Origin: CAIYXV01 sp035506255
Lineage (GTDB): Bacteria; Margulisbacteria; WOR-1; XYC2-FULL-46-14; WPAF01
NCBI GenBank assembly: GCA_035506255.1
Contig: DATJPS010000093.1
Location: 1 to 33,205 of the forward strand
Reading direction: 5' to 3'
Length of the DNA stretch: 33,205 nucleotides
The notes beneath the pieces were generated by a model. The model searched no databases. It had not been told where the DNA came from and was given only the letters and a program-made list of their open reading frames with translations. Within the stretch, counting starts at the first letter, position 1; the number at the start of each line of letters is the position of its first letter. Below, in pieces: positions 7,624 to 15,174 of this stretch. Position numbers and translations under genes: made by a program.

Positions 7624-8069
7624 GCGCGTTGGGAAAAATAAAAGAAAATTTCCCTGATCTGCCGATCTTTGAAAAGAGCGGAAGAAGAGTGTTCGTGGAG
7701 GTCTCTCCCGGCCGGGCCAAAGAGCTTGCCCGTTTCGTTTATAATGAACTGGGAGCGCGGTTCTCCACCGCCTCCGGACTCGACACCCGGGCCGGGGTGG
7801 AGATACTTTATCATCTGGCGATAGATCGCGAGGGATTGCTGGTCTCGCTCCGGGTGCTGGTCCCGAAGCCGGAGCTGAAGATGCAGAGCTTCTTTGATAT
7901 CATGCCCGCGGTGGAATGGGTGGAACGCGAGATCCACGAGATGCTGGGGGTAGATTTTACCGGCCACCCGAACCTTAAACGGCTGCTGCTCCCGGATGAC
8001 TGGCCGGAAGGGGTCTATCCATTCCGCAAAAAAACGTTCGAGTCTGAAAAAGAGGTAACGGAAAAATAA
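7620..8069 (+). CDS. NuoC/EchD/HycE-N-like subunit
   Basis: This 149-residue soluble protein carries the NuoC 30-kDa signature near its end, EREIHEMLGVDFTGHPNLKR followed by LLPDDWPEGVYPFRK. It packs against the large subunit in complex I and group-4 hydrogenases and has no cofactor. In HycE this domain is fused to the large subunit; here it is separate, as in Ech (EchD) and Mbh. Confidence 0.92.
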   Translation: MSALGKIKENFPDLPIFEKSGRRVFVEVSPGRAKELARFVYNELGARFSTASGLDTRAGVEILYHLAIDREGLLVSLRVLVPKPELKMQSFFDIMPAVEWVEREIHEMLGVDFTGHPNLKRLLLPDDWPEGVYPFRKKTFESEKEVTEK

Positions 8070-8070
8070 A

Positions 8071-9255
8071 ATGGCAGACCGCAACCTGATACCGATCGGC
8101 CCCTTCCATCCGCTGCTCGAGGAACCGGAGTTCTTCAAGTTTTACGTGGACGGGGAAAAGGTGGTCGACGCCGAAGTGCGCGTCGGTTACAACCACCGCG
8201 GCGTGGAGAAGCTGGCGGAAGGAAAAACTTACGACCAGGCCACGTTCCTGGTGGAGAGGATCTGCGGGATCTGCTCCACTTCCCATCCGTTCGCGTTCGT
8301 CCAGGCGGCGGAGGACGTCTCCGGCATCGTGGTCCCGGAACGGGCCCGATACATCCGCACCATCATCGGCGATCTGGAACGGATCCACAGCCACCTGCTG
8401 TGGGTAGGGCTGGCCGGGCATTTCCTCGGTTACAATACCGTTTTCATGTGGGCGTGGAAATACCGCGAGCCGGTGCTCGACGTTTTCGAGGCGATCTCCG
8501 GCAACCGCAACCATTACGGGATGTTCAAGGTGGGCGGGGTGAGGCGCGACATTAAGGATGAGCAGATCCCTTCTCTCGTTAAGGCGATCGACGATATCGA
8601 GCGCTTCTGCTCCATGCTGGTAAAAGCGGTGATGGACGATCCGGTGATCCGCGCCCGCACCAAAGGGATCGGCGTGCTTAAAAAGCAGGACGCGATCGAT
8701 ATTGGGGTGGTGGGGCCGGTGGCCCGCGCTTCCGGCGTTCCCAATGACATAAGGAAGGATTTTCCCTACGCCGCGTACGACCGGGTGGAGTTCGAAAAGA
8801 TCGTTCTCGAGAACGGCGACGTTTTTGACCGGACCGCGGTCCGTCTGCTCGAATGCCTGGAGTCGGCGGCGATCATCCGGCAGTGCCTTAAGCAGATGCC
8901 GAAAGGGCCGATCGACGCCGACGTGCGGGAGATCGGGACCGGCGAGGGGATCGGCCAGCACGAAGCGCCGCGGGGCGAAGTGTTGCATTACGTCCGCTCC
9001 AACGGGTCCAATTATCCGGAACGGCACAAGATCCGCGCTCCCTCTTTCATGAACGTCCCTTCGTTCAAGAAGACGGTGATCGGCGAATCGATCGCCGACG
9101 CCGCGCTCATAACCGCCGCCGTCGATCCGTGCTACTGTTGCACCGAGCGGATGACGGTGGTCGATCCTGACAATGGGAAAGTGTTGCTCAACGGCGACGC
9201 GCTGGTCCGGCTCTGCCAGGAAAAGACGGAGAAGATGAGGAAACAATGTTATTGA
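8071..9255 (+). CDS. Group-4-type [NiFe] hydrogenase large (catalytic) subunit
   Basis: The product has 394 residues. Both nickel-binding motifs are intact: RICGICSTSHPF (Cys 65 and 68) and DPCYCCTER (Cys 354 and 357). Complex I NuoD lacks these cysteines, so this is a true [NiFe] hydrogenase of the Ech/Hyf/Mbh type. It catalyses reversible 2H+ + 2e- to H2. After DPCYCCTER it continues with MTVVDPDNGKV and ends 34 residues later. Formate hydrogenlyase HycE has a similar tail that is removed by HycI, but uncleaved relatives also share MTVVD. No maturation protease gene is in the window. The last 10 bases overlap the NuoL-like gene. Confidence 0.95.
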   Translation: MADRNLIPIGPFHPLLEEPEFFKFYVDGEKVVDAEVRVGYNHRGVEKLAEGKTYDQATFLVERICGICSTSHPFAFVQAAEDVSGIVVPERARYIRTIIGDLERIHSHLLWVGLAGHFLGYNTVFMWAWKYREPVLDVFEAISGNRNHYGMFKVGGVRRDIKDEQIPSLVKAIDDIERFCSMLVKAVMDDPVIRARTKGIGVLKKQDAIDIGVVGPVARASGVPNDIRKDFPYAAYDRVEFEKIVLENGDVFDRTAVRLLECLESAAIIRQCLKQMPKGPIDADVREIGTGEGIGQHEAPRGEVLHYVRSNGSNYPERHKIRAPSFMNVPSFKKTVIGESIADAALITAAVDPCYCCTERMTVVDPDNGKVLLNGDALVRLCQEKTEKMRKQCY

Positions 9256-11021
9256 TAATCGCGCTGGTATTGCCGTTAGTGATGTCGGCTTTCTGTTTCC
9301 TGTTCAAAAAAGCCGCCGGTGGGATCGCGCTCGCGAACTCGTTCGTTCTTTTTATCATATCGATCGCGGTCTTTGCCATCGGCAACCAGCTGGCGCCGGC
9401 TTTGATGCTCTATGCATCCGCCTTTAATTCCGGCATCTATATGGCGGCGGCGTTCTTTACGCTGATCGTCGCTTTATATTCCATAAGATCGACGGAAGGG
9501 ATGGAGAGGACGGGGGAATATTTCGGTTATCTGCTCATCACGATCGGCGCGGCGGCCGGCGTGCTGTTCGCGTCCGATTTCCTGACGCTGCTTTTCTTCT
9601 GGGGACTGCTGGGCGTGCCGCTGTACCTTTTGATCGGCATCAGGAACGGCGGGAGCGCGGCGGCCAATAAAGCGCTCATCACCGTTGGAGGTTCGGACGC
9701 GCTGATGATGATCGGGATCGCGCTGATCTGGGCGATCAACGGCAATTTGATGATCGGCTCGGCCAAGCTGATGCTCAACAACGTTTTTACCATTTCAGCT
9801 TATTTGGCGCTCATGGCCGGAGCGTTCGCGAAGGCGGGCGCGATGCCGCTCCATTCCTGGATCCCTGATTCGTCGGAGGTCGCTCCGGCGGAAGTGATGG
9901 CGTTCCTGCCGGCGTCGCTCGACAAGCTGCTCGGCATTTATCTGCTGGCGAGGATCAGCATCGATGTTTTCACCGTAATACCAAACTCCGGTATCTCGAT
10001 ATTGTTGATGGCCTTGGGTTCGGTCACCATCCTGGCGGCGGTGATGGGAGCGCTGGTCCAGCACGACCTCAAGAAGCTTCTCTCGTTCCACGCGGTGTCG
10101 CAGGTCGGCTACATGGTGCTGGGGATCGGTACCGGCCTGCCGATCGGCGTGGCCGGCGGCCTGTTCCACATGTTCAACCACGCGCTCTATAAATCCTGCC
10201 TGTTCCTCTGCGGGGGATCGGTGGAAAAAAGCACCGGGCGCACGGAGATCTCGCGTCTTGGCGGATTGGCGACCGGCATGCCGCTGACCTTTTCGGCGTT
10301 CCTGATCGCGGCCTTCTCCATTTCCGGCATCCCGCCGTTCAACGGGTTCGTTTCAAAGTGGATGATCTTCCAGTCGCTGCTGGAGCTTTCGCGCGTCAGC
10401 CCGCTCTGGATCGTCTGGCTAACGGCGGCGATGGTCGGGTCCGCCTTTACACTGGCCAGCTTCGTGAAGCTTATCTATTCGGTATTCCTGGGAACGCCTT
10501 CCGAAGGAATGGACAAGGCGAAGGAAGTAAGCTGGCAAATGTGGCTGCCGACCGCCGTGCTGGCGTTCTTCTGCGTCATCTTCGGCCTGTTCGCTTACGC
10601 GCTTCCGCTAAAGCACCTTATCTTCTCCGCCACCGGCATGATCCTGATGCCGGGCTGGTGGGAGCCGGGCCCGGCGACGGTATTGATACTGCTCGGCTTG
10701 CTGGCGGGCGCGCTGATCTACCTGGCCGGGCGCGCGAACAACGCTACCGCGAAACCTCCTTTTATCGGCGGTGAACTGCTGGAAGAGGGCGCAACTCGCG
10801 TTACCGGGACCGAATTCTATAATACCATCCGTGAACTGCCGGTGATCGGCGGCCTGTATGCCGCCGCCGAGAGGCGCTGGTTCGATCTTTACGAGCTGGG
10901 GGCCGGGTTCTCGAACGGGATCTCGGGATTGCTGTCGTGGCTGCACAACGGGCTGCTGCACACCTATCTGGCCTGGATGTTTTTGGGAGGGATCATAATA
11001 ATATGGGTGCTGGTAAGATAA
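9246..11021 (+). CDS. Antiporter-like membrane subunit, NuoL/HyfB/MrpA-type
   Basis: The product has 591 residues with about 14-16 hydrophobic segments of the proton-translocating antiporter family. Key motifs include HSWIPDSSEVAPAEVMAFLP (broken-helix region), LDKLLGIYLL with its conserved lysine, and the later LKKLLSFHAVSQVGYMVLG and HMFNHALYKSCLF. This is the first of two large ion-pumping subunits of the operon. It should conduct H+ or Na+ when electrons flow to or from H2. The start at 9246 overlaps the large-subunit gene. Confidence 0.9.
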   Translation: MLLIIALVLPLVMSAFCFLFKKAAGGIALANSFVLFIISIAVFAIGNQLAPALMLYASAFNSGIYMAAAFFTLIVALYSIRSTEGMERTGEYFGYLLITIGAAAGVLFASDFLTLLFFWGLLGVPLYLLIGIRNGGSAAANKALITVGGSDALMMIGIALIWAINGNLMIGSAKLMLNNVFTISAYLALMAGAFAKAGAMPLHSWIPDSSEVAPAEVMAFLPASLDKLLGIYLLARISIDVFTVIPNSGISILLMALGSVTILAAVMGALVQHDLKKLLSFHAVSQVGYMVLGIGTGLPIGVAGGLFHMFNHALYKSCLFLCGGSVEKSTGRTEISRLGGLATGMPLTFSAFLIAAFSISGIPPFNGFVSKWMIFQSLLELSRVSPLWIVWLTAAMVGSAFTLASFVKLIYSVFLGTPSEGMDKAKEVSWQMWLPTAVLAFFCVIFGLFAYALPLKHLIFSATGMILMPGWWEPGPATVLILLGLLAGALIYLAGRANNATAKPPFIGGELLEEGATRVTGTEFYNTIRELPVIGGLYAAAERRWFDLYELGAGFSNGISGLLSWLHNGLLHTYLAWMFLGGIIIIWVLVR

Positions 11022-11022
11022 T

Positions 11023-11613
11023 ATGCTGACGATCGCATTGTTCGCGATAATGATCCTGGCGGCGGTGTATGCCGCGGAGACGAGAGAGTTCAGGAACTCG
11101 ATCTACGCGGTCGCGCTGGTCGGCGTCGGCGTGGCGATCTTTCAACTGGCCGAAGGCGCACCGGTACCGGCTGCGCTGCAGCTGATCGCCGCTTTTGTCG
11201 TGACCTATGCGTTCAACCGGACGCTGCTTCCCAAGTCATCGCCGCGGGAATACGCCGAAGGTGAGATGATCTCCCGCCTGGTATCCCTGCTGTTCATCGT
11301 ATTATCCGTCGTTCTGGCCTGCGGCATCGCCGCTGCCGTCGCGCCTATGAATTATTACCGGTACCTGCTGTCTTTGCTGCTGGTCCTGGCCGGAATATAC
11401 GCCGTCGCTTTTAAGAAAGACATAAAGAAGATCGTGGCCGGGATCGTTATCGCCGGGTACGCGGGCGAGGCGCTGCTTGTGCTAGCGGGCGAAAAGCAGG
11501 GGATCACTCCGCTGGCCGGCCTGGCGGCGGCCGTGCTGCTATCGTTCATCGCTTCGCGCCTGATCGACCGGCTCGGCGCCGATATAACTAAGATCCGGGA
11601 GCTGCGCGGATGA
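11023..11613 (+). CDS. Small membrane subunit, MbhD/DUF4040-like N-half fused to NuoK/MrpC-like C-half (tentative)
   Basis: The 196 residues contain about six hydrophobic segments. Residues 1-70 (RNSIYAVALVGVGVAIFQLAEGAPVPAALQ) resemble the DUF4040 domain of MbhD and the C-terminus of MrpA. The second half (YLLSLLLVLAGIYAV...GITPLAGLAAAVLLSFIASRL) looks like a NuoK/HyfE/MrpC-type helix bundle ending in a charged tail. This composition points to a Mrp-antiporter-derived membrane arm as in Mbh. The gene is bounded by a one-base gap before and a 4-base overlap after. The fusion reading is by eye and uncertain. Confidence 0.7.
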   Translation: MLTIALFAIMILAAVYAAETREFRNSIYAVALVGVGVAIFQLAEGAPVPAALQLIAAFVVTYAFNRTLLPKSSPREYAEGEMISRLVSLLFIVLSVVLACGIAAAVAPMNYYRYLLSLLLVLAGIYAVAFKKDIKKIVAGIVIAGYAGEALLVLAGEKQGITPLAGLAAAVLLSFIASRLIDRLGADITKIRELRG

Positions 11614-13079
11614 AATATTTATTGCCGTTATTGATCGCGCTGCCGCTTTTGGGCGCGGCGCTGGCGCCATTGTTCTGCCGGATCAACCGCCGGTCGGCCG
11701 ATATCCTGATCCTGCTCGTTACCCTGTTCAGCGCGGCGATCGCCGTCTCTTTTTACTGGCCCGGCCCGGCCAACGAGGCGATCGTGTTCCATTCGCGGAT
11801 CACTCTGGCGCTGGACGGACTGAGCCGTCTGCTGGTACTGGCCGCGAGCGGAGTAGCGTTCTTCGTCGCCGTCTATTCGACCGCGTACATGGAAAAACAC
11901 GGCAGCAAAGACCTCTTTTATTCATTGTTCATGCTGATGCTGGCCGGCATTTACGGCGTGATCCTGGCCGGGGACCTGATGGTGATGTACATTTCGCTCG
12001 AGGTCGCCGCGCTCTCGGCTTACGCGCTGGTGGCGTTCGGGTTCGAGACGCAAAAGCTGGAAGCCTCATTCAAATATTTCATCATGGGGGAGGCGGCCTC
12101 GGCACTGATACTGGTCGCGATCGGTCTGGTCCGCGCCGCTACCGGCACGTTCGACATGGCGGAAGTTTCGCTCCGGCTGCAGCTGGCGGCGCCTTATATC
12201 AAAGCGGTATCGGTCGGCCTGTTCCTGACCGGTTTCGGGATGAAGGCGGCGCTCTTTCCGTTCCATGCCTGGCTTCCCGACGCCCACACCGCCGCCCCTT
12301 CGCCGGTATCGGCGATGCTTTCGGGCGTTATCATCAAATCGCTCGGCGTTTACGCCATCGTCCGGATCGCGTTCAACCTGTTCGGGTTCAGCTCCACCTG
12401 CGCGGCGATCGTGGTCACGCTCGGAGCGCTCACCATCCTGGTCGGCGGGTTCATGGGGATCGGGCAATGGGACATCAAACGGCTGATGGCATTCTCCAGT
12501 GTTTCACAGGTCGGATACATTGCGCTGGGGCTGGGTCTGGCGACGCCGCTCGGCGTGATGGGCGGGCTTTATCATCTCTTCAACCACGCGATCATGAAGT
12601 CGCTGCTTTTCCTCGGCGCGGGCTCGGTGGAACAGGCGACCGGGACCAGGCGGATGGACGAACTGGGAGGGGTGAGCGGGAAAATGCCCGCCACCTGGCT
12701 TTCGACGCTGGCCGGATCGCTCGCGATATCGGGAGTCCCGCCGTTCAATGGCTTCTGGAGCAAGCTTTTTATCATCATGGCGTGCGTGCAGACCGGCCGG
12801 CTCTGGTTGGCGCTGGTCGCCGTGATCGGCAGCGTCCTTACCATGGCGGCGTTCCTAAAGGTGCAGCGACATGCCTTCATGGGGCAATTAAAAGAATCCC
12901 TTTCAGGGATCAAGGAAGCGCCGCTGGCGATGACCATTCCGCTCCTGAGCCTGGCGCTCGCCTGTTTGCTGATCGGCCTGCTTTCGCCGTTCGTGGTGAG
13001 CGGTTTGATCAATCCGGCGGTGGCGGCGGTGGCGGCGGGGCCGGAGTACGGGCGCATCATGATCGGAGGGATAAGATGA
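11610..13079 (+). CDS. Antiporter-like membrane subunit, NuoM/NuoN/MrpD-type
   Basis: The product has 489 residues and about 14 hydrophobic segments. It carries the family motifs HAWLPDAHTAAPSPVSAMLSG, then DIKRLMAFSSVSQVGYIALG and YHLFNHAIMKSLLFLGAGS. YMEKHG followed by a long helical run also fits MrpD/HyfF. This is the second ion-translocating subunit of the membrane arm. It overlaps the ferredoxin-like gene by ATGA. Confidence 0.92.
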   Translation: MKYLLPLLIALPLLGAALAPLFCRINRRSADILILLVTLFSAAIAVSFYWPGPANEAIVFHSRITLALDGLSRLLVLAASGVAFFVAVYSTAYMEKHGSKDLFYSLFMLMLAGIYGVILAGDLMVMYISLEVAALSAYALVAFGFETQKLEASFKYFIMGEAASALILVAIGLVRAATGTFDMAEVSLRLQLAAPYIKAVSVGLFLTGFGMKAALFPFHAWLPDAHTAAPSPVSAMLSGVIIKSLGVYAIVRIAFNLFGFSSTCAAIVVTLGALTILVGGFMGIGQWDIKRLMAFSSVSQVGYIALGLGLATPLGVMGGLYHLFNHAIMKSLLFLGAGSVEQATGTRRMDELGGVSGKMPATWLSTLAGSLAISGVPPFNGFWSKLFIIMACVQTGRLWLALVAVIGSVLTMAAFLKVQRHAFMGQLKESLSGIKEAPLAMTIPLLSLALACLLIGLLSPFVVSGLINPAVAAVAAGPEYGRIMIGGIR

Positions 13080-13675
13080 GACTGCCCAAAGTACGGGAGA
13101 TAGGGGAGGCGCTGCGGTCGCTTTTTTCGCGGCCGTTCACTTCCGATTTTCCCTTCAAGCCGGTGGTCACGCCGGAAGGGTTCCGCGGCAAGCCGCAGTA
13201 TTACCAGGACGAATGCGTCGGTTGCCTGGCGTGTTTTGAGGTATGTCCGGCGCGGGCGATCGAATATACGGACGATAAAAGCGGAAAATTGAGAACGCTG
13301 ACCCATCATCAGGACCAGTGCATATATTGCCAGCAATGCGAACGGGCGTGCATCACCGGGAAGGGGATCGTGCTTACCCGCGAATACGACCTGGCGACAT
13401 ACGACCGGAAAAGCTCGATCACGCAGTCGAAAAAGGAGCTCGTCATCTGCGGCCATTGCGGAGCGACGGTCGGCTGTCTTGACCATTTGAAGTTCCTGGC
13501 GAAGAAGGTCGGACCGCTGCTGTATGCCAACCCGAATCTGGTGCTGGCAAGGCACGCGGAGCTCGATCTGCTCGTTTCGCAAAGCGCGACCGAAAGCCCG
13601 CATCCGAGGGGAGGGCACCTGAAGCTGCTCTGCCCGGACTGCCGCCGGGAAATGATATTAAAGGAGCAATGGTAA
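13076..13675 (+). CDS. NuoI/HycF/EchF-like 2x[4Fe-4S] subunit with an extra CxxC pair
   Basis: The ATG at 13076 overlaps the preceding stop and gives 199 residues; the same frame is open further upstream but only antiparallel to real coding sequence. Two cluster motifs are seen: CVGCLACFEVCPARA and CIYCQQCERACITGKG, the second with an altered fourth-Cys context (Thr instead of Pro). The fold fits NuoI-type subunits that link the small subunit to outside carriers. The C-terminal 80 residues add CGHCGATVGC and CPDCRREM, a possible zinc-ribbon or metal site, similar in kind to the cysteine-rich tail of HyfH/HycF. This is the last structural subunit of the operon. Confidence 0.88.
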   Translation: MRLPKVREIGEALRSLFSRPFTSDFPFKPVVTPEGFRGKPQYYQDECVGCLACFEVCPARAIEYTDDKSGKLRTLTHHQDQCIYCQQCERACITGKGIVLTREYDLATYDRKSSITQSKKELVICGHCGATVGCLDHLKFLAKKVGPLLYANPNLVLARHAELDLLVSQSATESPHPRGGHLKLLCPDCRREMILKEQW

Positions 13676-13682
13676 TGGAAAA

Positions 13683-13717
13683 ATCACGGATTACGGATCA
13701 CGGATTACGCGTTACGG
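13683..13717 (+). repeat. Degenerate heptamer tandem repeat, five units
   Basis: Units ATCACGG, ATTACGG, ATCACGG, ATTACGC and GTTACGG run head to tail in the 51-base gap between the NuoI-like gene and hypA. The last unit overlaps the GGAG used as hypA ribosome-binding site. The unit length equals that of the repeat at 3571-3598, though the sequence differs. Confidence 0.9.
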
Positions 13718-13726
13718 AGCTCTGCC

Positions 13727-14062
13727 ATGCATGAATTGGGATTGGCGGAAGATGTTCTGCGGCTGCTGAAAGAAGAAGCTAAAAACAAAGGGCTAAAAAA
13801 GATCACCCGCGCCAAAGTGGCGATCGGGGAGACGCTAATTTCCGATCCGCCGGAATTTCACGAGCTGTTCGCCATGATCTCGGCCGGCTCCCCGGCGGAG
13901 GGAATGAAGTTGGAAGTCGAGATCTCGCCGTTAAAAGCGGTCTGTTCCGGCTGTAAGAAAGAATTCATCCCCAAAGAACTGCGTTTTGATTGCCCTCACT
14001 GCGGATCGACGGATATCAAAGTGGCGTCGGGGCGGGAAATAACCATCAGAGAGATAGAATAG
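13727..14062 (+). CDS. hypA: Hydrogenase nickel-incorporation protein HypA
   Basis: The product has 111 residues, standard for HypA. It begins MHE, with His2 as the nickel ligand, so the ATG at 13727 must be the start; GGAG lies 7 bases upstream. The zinc site is CSGCKKEF and CPHCGS. HypA with HypB delivers nickel to [NiFe] hydrogenase large subunits. It closes the operon; hypB to hypF are not in the window. The next gene is convergent, 19 bases on. Confidence 0.95.
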   Translation: MHELGLAEDVLRLLKEEAKNKGLKKITRAKVAIGETLISDPPEFHELFAMISAGSPAEGMKLEVEISPLKAVCSGCKKEFIPKELRFDCPHCGSTDIKVASGREITIREIE

Positions 14063-14081
14063 GCGAGATCCCTTCTCTATA

Positions 14082-15155
14082 TTATAACAGCGGCAGGTCC
14101 ATGTAATGTGTAATGACGTCCATTATGTAATCGTTATATGAATAATAGGATGGCGGAACGGCGCTTACAGTATAGTAGACACTTTGTCCTGCCTTGACCC
14201 GTATCGGTATCGGGTATGTCTGTTCCCAGTTGCTGTAATTCGAGCTGGGGGCGACATATCGAATGTACGCTTTTCTGGTACCGCTCACGTCCATCGTGGC
14301 TTCAAGCGATACCCCGGGAGAACTGGCATTATATACCGATATGGTCGTACTGGTGATGATAATGTCGTTAGCCGGGGTGAAAGCCAGTTTTCTGTCGCCT
14401 GAAAATGGATTTGCCTGCCTAAAATTAAGATAGTTGGATTTTACCTCGTTAGTCGAATATGCCGGGTCGACCTCTATCCACTGAGTGCCGTCGTGATAAT
14501 TGAGGCGATGGGAGGTGCTGTCGATATAGATCTTGCCTAGGCTGGCGGACGGTTTGCCCATGGCGGCAAGACGAATATCGCCGTTGACCTCAAGGGTGGA
14601 TGTGGGTACCGAGGTCCCGATCCCGACCCGCCCGGCCATATAACTCTTTGGCGCCTGGTCGTACAGTCCGAACCCGCCGTTGTCCTGGTTGATAATGACC
14701 CCGGCCCAACCGGGCCCCGCGCCGTGTGCGGTAAAACGGGCCGCATTGCCGTTGGTGGAAGTTACATCGAGCGTTACCCCAGGCGTCATCCCGATGCCGA
14801 CATTATTGGTGGGGGTCTCAAGCGTTACCATGCCGTTCCCCTTGATCCATCCGCCGGAAGATGCGACCACCCATGCATTGCTGCTGTTGAGCCGGAAGGT
14901 CGTCGCCTCGTAGGTCACATAACAGAGCATGCCGGGGACACGGCGGGAAAGGGGGATACTGTTCATCGTGGCTTCATCGGAGACGATCTTATAGCCGCCG
15001 TTGATCTCATCCTCGTATGCGGTGGGGAAGGTGTTGGTGCTGTCGCCGACCGTTACCGGGGCCGCAACGATCGTGCCGGTCCGGACCCCGGCGTGCGCGG
15101 CCGAAAAAAGAAGAAGCAACGCGACCAGAACGAACAGCCGACGGTTACATTTCAT
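14082..15155 (-). CDS. Secreted mosaic fibre-like protein, array member A (SVRTGT-type)
   Basis: The 357 residues start with a Sec signal peptide (about 1-22, cleavage after AHA). Residues 23-100 are the first N-module type (VRTGTIVAAPVTVGDSTNTF, then MNSIPLSRRVPGMLCYV and TTFRLNS), which resembles segments of phage tail-fibre proteins. VGIG motifs near 119 and 177, TLEVNGD at 188-193 and DGTQWIEVDPAYST around 222-234 form the shared connector. Residues 240-357 are a divergent beta-rich C-domain ending in DLPLL. The function is unknown; an extracellular structural or adhesive role is inferred. It follows member B by 19 bases and is probably co-transcribed with it. Confidence 0.85.
   Translation of the reverse strand: MKCNRRLFVLVALLLLFSAAHAGVRTGTIVAAPVTVGDSTNTFPTAYEDEINGGYKIVSDEATMNSIPLSRRVPGMLCYVTYEATTFRLNSSNAWVVASSGGWIKGNGMVTLETPTNNVGIGMTPGVTLDVTSTNGNAARFTAHGAGPGWAGVIINQDNGGFGLYDQAPKSYMAGRVGIGTSVPTSTLEVNGDIRLAAMGKPSASLGKIYIDSTSHRLNYHDGTQWIEVDPAYSTNEVKSNYLNFRQANPFSGDRKLAFTPANDIIITSTTISVYNASSPGVSLEATMDVSGTRKAYIRYVAPSSNYSNWEQTYPIPIRVKAGQSVYYTVSAVPPSYYSYNDYIMDVITHYMDLPLL
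15033..15092 (-). repeat. Conserved 60-base N-module block, copy in A
   Basis: This is the DNA block encoding the end of the signal peptide region and SVRTGT module. It is the most diverged of the four copies, with several substitutions against those in F, G and H. Confidence 0.8.
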
Positions 15156-15174
15156 TCGTGAACCGGCCCTTTGT

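Noticed and set aside
7975..9246. Long open frame of 423 codons on the minus strand, opposite the hydrogenase large subunit gene
   Set aside because: It lies wholly antisense to a well-supported gene, has no recognisable domain and an Arg/His/Asp-rich composition typical of antisense frames in GC-rich codons.
12467..13075. Upstream in-frame extension of the NuoI-like gene (402-codon frame)
   Set aside because: The extension overlaps the NuoM/N-like gene in another frame and has low-complexity translation. The ATG at 13076 overlaps the preceding stop and starts the conserved protein.
12572..13618. 348-codon minus-strand frame
   Set aside because: It is antisense to the NuoM/N-like and NuoI-like genes, with no domain, signal or ribosome-binding site.
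6273..13675. Respiratory complex I
   Set aside because: Both CxxC nickel motifs of the large subunit are intact and the small subunit has CxxC in place of the NuoB CC pair.
3571..13717. CRISPR array
   Set aside because: The heptamer arrays have no spacers and repeat units far too short; no cas genes are present.
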